NCBI GenBank assembly: GCA_045616225.1
Contig: JAZLGI010000114.1
Location: 1 to 11,252 of the forward strand
Length of the DNA stretch: 11,252 bases
Source of the DNA: JAZLGI01 sp045616225
Lineage (GTDB): Bacteria > Spirochaetota > Spirochaetia > Sphaerochaetales > Sphaerochaetaceae
Direction of reading: 5' to 3'
Numbering within the stretch: the first letter of the stretch is position 1; each line of letters opens with the position of its first letter. Shown in pieces: positions 6,829-11,252 of this stretch. The notes below the pieces were generated by a model, which worked only from the letters and a program-made list of their open reading frames with translations, was not told the DNA's origin and did no database searches. Made by a program: the position numbers and the translations under genes.

Positions 6829-7717
6829 ATCTCTTAAGCTTTGGATCAAGTGCATCTCTCAGACCATCACCAAGGAGGTTAAGACAAAGAACTGTAATCA
6901 TAATTGCAATACCAGGGAATAAGGTCATGTAACTGTAATCTCTGATATAGAGTCTTCCTGCAGAAAGCATACTTCCCCATTCCGGTGCAGGAGCAGGAAC
7001 TCCAAGACCAAGGAATGAAAGCTGTGCAGCAGAAATAATTGCAGAACCAACACGAAGCGTTGCCTGAACAATAATCTGTGAAAGACAGTTTGGAATAATG
7101 TGGATAAGAACAATTTTCCAGTCTGGCTGACCAATTGCTCTTGCAGCTTCTACATATTCTTCGCCTCTGACAACAAGAACTGCAGCTCTTGCAACACGTA
7201 CAAACGGTGCTGTACTTGCAATACCAACTGCAATCATGAGATTTAAGGTACTCTTTCCCAAAGCAGAAACAACGGCAATTGCCATGAGAACAGACGGAAT
7301 AGATGAAAAGATGTCACATATTCTCATGACAACATTCTCAAAAACTCCACCTATATAGCCTGCAGCAGAACCAAGAATAACACCTACAAGCAAAGCTATA
7401 ATTACAGCAACAACACCTACTGCAAGGGAATATCTTGCACCATAAACAATTCTTGCAAATATATCTCTTCCCAGTTCATCTGTTCCGCAAAGATGTTTGG
7501 CAGAAGGGCTTTGCATTCTTTCCCTGACATTCATGCCAATAACGTCTTTTTCGTAATCATAGATAATTGGAGCCATCAAAGCGCCTACTATGATTAAAAC
7601 GAGCAAGCCAAGACCAATAAGAGCACCTTTATTTCTTCTGAGCTGTCTCCATGCCATACCAAGAGTACTTCTCTTTTTGTAAAGCTTGGAAGCTCTGACA
7701 TTTTTTTCTTCAGCCAT
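6827..7717 (-). CDS. oppC: Oligopeptide/dipeptide ABC importer permease, OppC/DppC type
   Basis: The 296-residue inner-membrane permease has a long N-terminal cytoplasmic segment (1-31), a first helix at about 32-52, and the family motif GTDELGRD (78-85) in the OppC N-terminal region. The ABC permease domain follows (about 95-285), with helices near 98-120, 137-155, 158-175, 210-232 and 263-284. The EAA coupling loop, EYVEAARAIGQPDWKIVLIH, is at 187-206 and would contact the ATPases. SFLGLGVPAPAPEWG (234-248) is a strong OppC/DppC signature. The start is fixed by AAGGAGG (7730-7724) 6 nt upstream, which overlaps the oppB stop. Intact and of normal length. Confidence 0.94.
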   Translation of the reverse strand: MAEEKNVRASKLYKKRSTLGMAWRQLRRNKGALIGLGLLVLIIVGALMAPIIYDYEKDVIGMNVRERMQSPSAKHLCGTDELGRDIFARIVYGARYSLAVGVVAVIIALLVGVILGSAAGYIGGVFENVVMRICDIFSSIPSVLMAIAVVSALGKSTLNLMIAVGIASTAPFVRVARAAVLVVRGEEYVEAARAIGQPDWKIVLIHIIPNCLSQIIVQATLRVGSAIISAAQLSFLGLGVPAPAPEWGSMLSAGRLYIRDYSYMTLFPGIAIMITVLCLNLLGDGLRDALDPKLKR

Positions 7718-7728
7718 TTTGTTCCTCC

Positions 7729-8658
7729 TTACTTTGTGTACTGTGCCTTGATACGAGGATCAACATACGCATAAATAATATCAACCAACAAGTTTACTAC
7801 TGTAACAAGCATAGTTGTCATAACAAGTGCTCCGGTAACCGTAGGAATATCACGTTGGTCAATTGCATCAACAACAAGTCTTCCTACTCCAGGCCATGCA
7901 AATACTGTCTCTGCAAGAACAGAACCGCCTAAAACATTGGAGAACTGGACGCCAAAAATGGTGATAATAGGAATAAGAGCATTTCTAAGTGCATGATGCA
8001 TAACAACTTTATTTTCTGAAACACCTTTTGCTCTGGCTGTTCTGAGGTAATCCTGTCTGAGGACATCAAGCATAGAAGAACGTGTTGTTCTGGTCAAAAG
8101 AGCTGCTAAACCTACACCTACAGTTACAGCAGGAAGAACAACGCTTATTATGCCTTCTGAACCACCGGATGGAAACCAACCAAGTTTGAGAGAAAACAAA
8201 ATAATAAGCAAAAGTCCTAACCAGAAGTTTGGCATAGACAATCCTAATAAAGCCAAAACCATGGCTATGGTATCTTTCCAAGAGTTTTGATTGACTGCAG
8301 CAACTATTCCTAGCGGAACAGATATTAAAACAGCAACAATCATGGCAATGGATGCAAGACGTAAGGTATTTGGCAAACGCTGAAAATACAATTTCATAAC
8401 ATCCATCTTACTTATATATGATGTTCCGAGATCTCCCCGTAGAAGATTTGCAATATATCTGAAGTATCTTTGCAACAAAGAACCGTTCAAGCCCATTTCT
8501 TCACGAAGAGCTTCAAGTTGTTCCTCCGTTGCATCAGGACCTGCGACCTGATAGACAGGGTCGCCCTCTGCCACATTCATGATGGCAAAAATGACAAATG
8601 CTACTCCCAAAAGAACAGGAATAAGCATTATAAGTCGCTTAATAATATAGCGATACAT
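7729..8658 (-). CDS. oppB: Oligopeptide/dipeptide ABC importer permease, OppB/DppB type
   Basis: The 309-residue inner-membrane permease forms the translocation channel with OppC. The N-terminus YIIKRLIMLIPVLLGVAFVIF is the classic OppB first helix. The segment with GDLGTSY (75-81) and RLPNTLRL (94-101) precedes the permease domain, whose helices lie near 100-121, 133-158, 170-188, 226-250 and 275-297. The EAA loop is DYLRTARAKGVSENKV (203-218), and VFAWPGVGRL (252-261) is a family hallmark. It ends DPRIKAQYTK, as usual for OppB/DppB. The ATG at 8658 has AAGGAG 5 nt upstream. It is separated from oppA by 71 nt containing a perfect stem-loop. Confidence 0.94.
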   Translation of the reverse strand: MYRYIIKRLIMLIPVLLGVAFVIFAIMNVAEGDPVYQVAGPDATEEQLEALREEMGLNGSLLQRYFRYIANLLRGDLGTSYISKMDVMKLYFQRLPNTLRLASIAMIVAVLISVPLGIVAAVNQNSWKDTIAMVLALLGLSMPNFWLGLLLIILFSLKLGWFPSGGSEGIISVVLPAVTVGVGLAALLTRTTRSSMLDVLRQDYLRTARAKGVSENKVVMHHALRNALIPIITIFGVQFSNVLGGSVLAETVFAWPGVGRLVVDAIDQRDIPTVTGALVMTTMLVTVVNLLVDIIYAYVDPRIKAQYTK

Positions 8659-8676
8659 AAAAGCTCCTTATTAAAG

Positions 8677-8702
8677 CCACAGAGCACCTAGATGCTCTGT
8701 GG
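8677..8702 (-). promoter_or_regulatory. Perfect stem-loop between oppA and oppB
   Basis: CCACAGAGCA (8677-8686) and TGCTCTGTGG (8693-8702) are exact reverse complements around a 6-nt loop. The hairpin starts 27 nt after the oppA stop. It is followed on the minus strand by CTTTAATAAGG, without a U-run, and then by the oppB ribosome-binding site, so it is not a canonical terminator. In other opp/dpp-like operons such intercistronic hairpins protect the binding-protein message or partly terminate transcription, raising the ratio of binding protein to permease; that role is inferred here. Confidence 0.75.
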
Positions 8703-8729
8703 TGTATGAGGATTTAATAAAACCGTTAA

Positions 8730-10364
8730 TTAATTCTCCGGTACTGCAATAAATCTGTAGTCATGCTTTGCATCTGGCTTCCAGACTGCTCCTGCAAGAC
8801 CCTTCTTTACGCCAATATTGATGTAAGATGTGCAAATTGGAATAAGAGGACATACTTCGTCAAGATAGTTCTCTGCTTCATAGTACATCTGCTTTCTTGT
8901 CTCAGGATTTGTTTCAACAAGAGCCTTATCAATCATTTCATTGAATTTTGCATCTTTCATGTTAGGTCTGTTAGAACCATTCTTTTTGAGAGTTCCGTCT
9001 GCCTGGGCTGTAGAACCGCACTGGTTTCTGAGAGTGTAGTCTGTTCCGAGGTCATCTGTAAACTGATAGATACACATTTCATAATCAAGAGCAGCATCAT
9101 TGAGAGAACCCTTGAGAGAAGCTGTTTCTCTTTCATCAAGAACAATGTTGATACCTGCCTGACGACATGCATCCTGGAAAATCAAAGCCATTGTCTTCTT
9201 GAATTCTTTATCAACCATAATCTTGAAAGTAAGCTCGCCTGGCTTGTAACCAGAAAGTGCAAGCTCTTCTTTTGCTTTCTCAATATTGAATTCATACACA
9301 TGAATGTTAGGATTAAGACCAAACTGTCCACGGTTAATATAGTTGTTATGTACTGTTCCGAGACCGTCCTTACCGCCAATAACCATTGCTTCCTTATCTG
9401 CACAATATGCAAGAGCTCTTCTTACGTGAACATTGTTAAGACCCGGCTTCTCCATCTGCATTGGGATGTAAAGGAGAACTACGTCAGGAGTCTGAATAAG
9501 CTCAAGCTTGTTATCTGCCTTAATTCTTTCCAAGTCTGTTGTTGAAGGATCTATACAAACATCAATTTCGCCTGTCTGGAGAGCAATAAGTCTTGTTGAA
9601 GCTTCTTTGAAGAGCTTAAAGATAATCTTTCTTGTAGGAGCTGCGCCGTCTCTGTAATTGTCATTTCTTACGAAAGAAACAAAGTCGCCAGGTTTCCATT
9701 CTTCAAGAGCAAACATACCGGATCCAATGTAAGGTCCTTTGACAGGATCTGCTTCGCAAGCTGCCTTTGACATAATTGACATACCGCCGTGTGCCATGAG
9801 TGTAATCCAGTCCTGGTTTGCCTTGGAAAGAACTACCTGTACGTGTGTATCATCAATGACTGTGACTTCCTTGACGTCTGCAACTTTCTGAGAAGCAAAT
9901 GATGAACTCTTTGCCTTGTCGTATGTGTACTTTACGTCTTCAGCTGTAAGCTTTGTACCATTTGTAAATGTTGCGTTTGCTGGGAGTTCAAACACATAAG
10001 TGCATCCATCTTCTGAGACTGTCCAGCTCTTTGCAAGTCCTGCGATAACTTCATTTGTATCAGGGTCAACGTTAACAAGTCTTTCATGTGTAAGATAGAA
10101 AGCCATCATGTTAGCATCTGTATTTGACCCCTGAGGATCAAGTGTTGTAATGTCATTTGCAACACCTATGATGACAGTGTCCTTGTATTTGACATCTGCT
10201 GCAACTTCTGCAGATTTAACGTTTCCGGCAGCTGTAGCTGTTCCGGCAGTTTTTACTTCAGCAACAGGTTCAGTTGTTGCAGTTGTAGATTCTTTCTTTC
10301 CACAGGAAACAAAAAGAGTCATACAGAGAAGTAAAACAGTCAATACTACTGTTAATTTTTTCAT
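8730..10364 (-). CDS. oppA: Peptide-binding lipoprotein of the ABC importer (SBP_bac_5, OppA/DppA type)
   Basis: Solute-binding protein of 544 residues that captures substrate outside the inner membrane and delivers it to OppBC. It has an MKK signal peptide with lipobox FVSC (Cys21), then a low-complexity Ala/Thr/Val/Glu linker to about residue 57. The family-5 extracellular solute-binding domain follows: ITTLDPQGSNTDA (72-84), THERLVNVD (92-100), LAKSWTVSEDGCTYVFEL (110-127) and LTAEDVKYTYDKA (139-151), continuing to the C-terminus. It lacks a recognisable substrate-specific marker, so peptide is the default; dipeptides, other small solutes or metals via chelators remain possible. I chose ATG 10364 because AAGGAG lies 7 nt upstream and it gives a clean signal peptide. 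A TTG at 10391 would add nine charged residues and is unlikely. First gene of the operon. Confidence 0.93.
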   Translation of the reverse strand: MKKLTVVLTVLLLCMTLFVSCGKKESTTATTEPVAEVKTAGTATAAGNVKSAEVAADVKYKDTVIIGVANDITTLDPQGSNTDANMMAFYLTHERLVNVDPDTNEVIAGLAKSWTVSEDGCTYVFELPANATFTNGTKLTAEDVKYTYDKAKSSSFASQKVADVKEVTVIDDTHVQVVLSKANQDWITLMAHGGMSIMSKAACEADPVKGPYIGSGMFALEEWKPGDFVSFVRNDNYRDGAAPTRKIIFKLFKEASTRLIALQTGEIDVCIDPSTTDLERIKADNKLELIQTPDVVLLYIPMQMEKPGLNNVHVRRALAYCADKEAMVIGGKDGLGTVHNNYINRGQFGLNPNIHVYEFNIEKAKEELALSGYKPGELTFKIMVDKEFKKTMALIFQDACRQAGINIVLDERETASLKGSLNDAALDYEMCIYQFTDDLGTDYTLRNQCGSTAQADGTLKKNGSNRPNMKDAKFNEMIDKALVETNPETRKQMYYEAENYLDEVCPLIPICTSYINIGVKKGLAGAVWKPDAKHDYRFIAVPEN

Positions 10365-10371
10365 GTTTATT

Positions 10372-10377
10372 CTCCTT
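10372..10377 (-). promoter_or_regulatory. Ribosome-binding site deciding the oppA start
   Basis: AAGGAG on the minus strand, 7 nt before the ATG at 10364. It lies inside the reading frame of the longer TTG-start alternative, which has no comparable site of its own, so the ATG is preferred. Confidence 0.8.
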
Positions 10378-10400
10378 ACATGATTATTCAATTTATTAAG

Positions 10401-10429
10401 ATGCTAGCATTTTTTTTTGTTATCTTCAA
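10401..10429 (-). promoter_or_regulatory. Candidate promoter of the opp operon
   Basis: On the minus strand TTGAAG (10429-10424) is followed after exactly 17 nt by TAGCAT (10406-10401), with TG one base upstream of the -10, the extended -10 arrangement. The spacer contains a run of nine A. Predicted transcription start is near 10394, giving a leader of about 30 nt before the oppA ATG. The -10 lies inside a perfect 10-bp palindrome, ATGCTAGCAT (10401-10410). Confidence 0.5.
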
Positions 10430-10495
10430 ACAAAAAAACCAGAAAGAGTATTATTTGAATTATATACCAATTATACAAGGCAATTCAGGACTGCG

Positions 10496-11252
10496 TTATT
10501 GTAATAATTTATCAGTGGTTACAGAGTTTTCCTTTCTTATAATATAGCCTGTTTTAACGGGAAGATTGGTCTTTATAAAACCGTCATTACAGTGGTCTAT
10601 ATGCTGTACAGAATTAAAATCCATATCAAGAACCTGGACTGAATTATCTTCCAAAAAAAGAACATCAGGCCCAATATATTGCAAGGTCTCCCCTGTTCTT
10701 ATCTGATTTTTAATATCTACACTCCAAATTCCCGGTTTAACTTCATTTCTTATTGTCCCAAGGAATGAGTAATCTCTTACATATCCTATTTGTGTAGCAG
10801 TATTTATGTCGTCAGATAAGACTATATTTTTTGGTTTCTGAAATCTGTCATCATAGAAAAAACCGGTAGAAAATTCTCTATGGCTTACATTAAACACATC
10901 ATCTCTGAACGGCAGATAATCAATTGAAGAATCATAAAGATTATCTATGGCCTTTCTGTAAGCCCTTGTAGTAATAGCCACATAGTATGTGCTTTTCATC
11001 CTGCCTTCTATTTTAAGTGAATCTACACCTGCCTCCTGAAGATCTTTCAGATGGTCAATCATACAAAGGTCTTTTGAAGACAACAAAGAACAGAATTCTT
11101 CACCTTCTATAGGATCAAAACTGTCCCCTTTTCTTTCTGCCAATCTGAAATTCCATCTGCAAACATGGGCACAATCCCCCTGATTTGCACTTCTTCCTGT
11201 CATATGCGAAGAAAGATAGCACTTTCCGGAAAAAGACATACACATTGCACCA
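10496..11252 (-). CDS. Peptidase U32 family protein, YegQ/TrhP-like (C-terminal part, cut by right edge)
   Basis: The frame runs unbroken off the right edge; the ATG at 11245 is internal, because the preceding codons GGT GCA complete the U32 signature G-A-M-C-x4-G-x-C-Y-L-S. Next come GDCAHVCRW (residues 23-31 from that Met), SSKDLCMIDHL (56-66), the strongly conserved DSLKIEGRMKSTYYVA (75-90), and a C-terminal beta domain of the U32 C-terminal type. This combination is characteristic of the YegQ/YrrO branch, renamed TrhP, which with prephenate-dependent chemistry hydroxylates U34 of tRNAs to 5-hydroxyuridine. Other U32 members act on 23S rRNA (RlhA) or are called collagenase-like, so the exact role stays open. 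The stop is 131 nt upstream of oppA, and it is probably a separate transcription unit. Confidence 0.88.
   Translation of the reverse strand, partial: GAMCMSFSGKCYLSSHMTGRSANQGDCAHVCRWNFRLAERKGDSFDPIEGEEFCSLLSSKDLCMIDHLKDLQEAGVDSLKIEGRMKSTYYVAITTRAYRKAIDNLYDSSIDYLPFRDDVFNVSHREFSTGFFYDDRFQKPKNIVLSDDINTATQIGYVRDYSFLGTIRNEVKPGIWSVDIKNQIRTGETLQYIGPDVLFLEDNSVQVLDMDFNSVQHIDHCNDGFIKTNLPVKTGYIIRKENSVTTDKLLQ

Noticed and set aside
8763..9545. 260-codon open frame on the plus strand inside oppA
   Set aside because: It is exactly antisense to a well-conserved binding-protein gene. Its translation is rich in Cys, Ile and His with no domain or signal, and there is no ribosome-binding site. Long antisense frames arise from the biased codon use of oppA.
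10186..10290. Ala/Thr/Val-rich codon repeats near the oppA N-terminus
   Set aside because: This is the low-complexity linker common after the lipid-modified cysteine of spirochaete and Firmicute binding lipoproteins. The units are not regular enough to call a tandem repeat.
10430..10495. Terminator for the U32 gene
   Set aside because: There is a seven-T run (minus strand) before the oppA promoter and a GAATT/AATTC repeat, but no GC stem directly before the T-run, so no hairpin terminator could be supported.

Overview
The window looks like chromosomal DNA from a low-GC spirochaete, most probably Treponema or a close relative. The basis is AT-rich codon use, three separate putative lipoproteins with relaxed lipoboxes (FSAC, FSSC, FVSC), a PEGA-domain lipoprotein and QueH-type queuosine synthesis. 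This placement is inference from gene content; a Firmicute is not strictly excluded. Every intact gene reads on the minus strand. The only plus-strand coding signals are a gene tail at the left edge and a decayed gene tail near 1.7-1.9 kb.

Right to left, in the direction of transcription: (1) 10496-11252 is the C-terminal part of a peptidase-U32-family protein of the YegQ/TrhP (tRNA hydroxylation) type, cut by the window edge. (2) 4842-10364 is a complete five-gene ABC peptide importer operon: oppA (binding lipoprotein), oppB and oppC (permeases), oppD and oppF (ATPases). A good promoter candidate precedes oppA, a perfect 10-bp stem-loop separates oppA from oppB, the later genes are spaced so that ribosome-binding sites overlap upstream stops or coding ends, and an inverted repeat follows oppF as a likely terminator. 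(3) 3606-4724 encodes a three-helix membrane protein with a DUF2812-like N-terminal region. (4) 1870-3551 holds a small PEGA lipoprotein gene followed 8 nt later by an amidohydrolase of the methylthioadenosine/S-adenosylhomocysteine deaminase type. (5) 1674-1877 on the plus strand is a start-less remnant resembling the C-terminus of an acyltransferase-3 family membrane protein. (6) 199-1610 holds a lipoprotein with a zinc-ribbon-like cysteine cluster and a transglutaminase-like core lacking the usual histidine, followed 2 nt later by queH. (7) 1-117 is the end of an unidentified plus-strand gene converging on queH.

Functionally this is mostly housekeeping and nutrient acquisition: peptide uptake, tRNA wobble-base modification at both ends (QueH, and probably the U32 protein), and nucleoside/thioether salvage. 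I found no phage, transposon, CRISPR, toxin-antitoxin or defence module. The least explained items are the zinc-ribbon/transglutaminase-like lipoprotein, the acyltransferase relic, the DUF2812-like membrane protein and the altered ABC signature motif in OppF.
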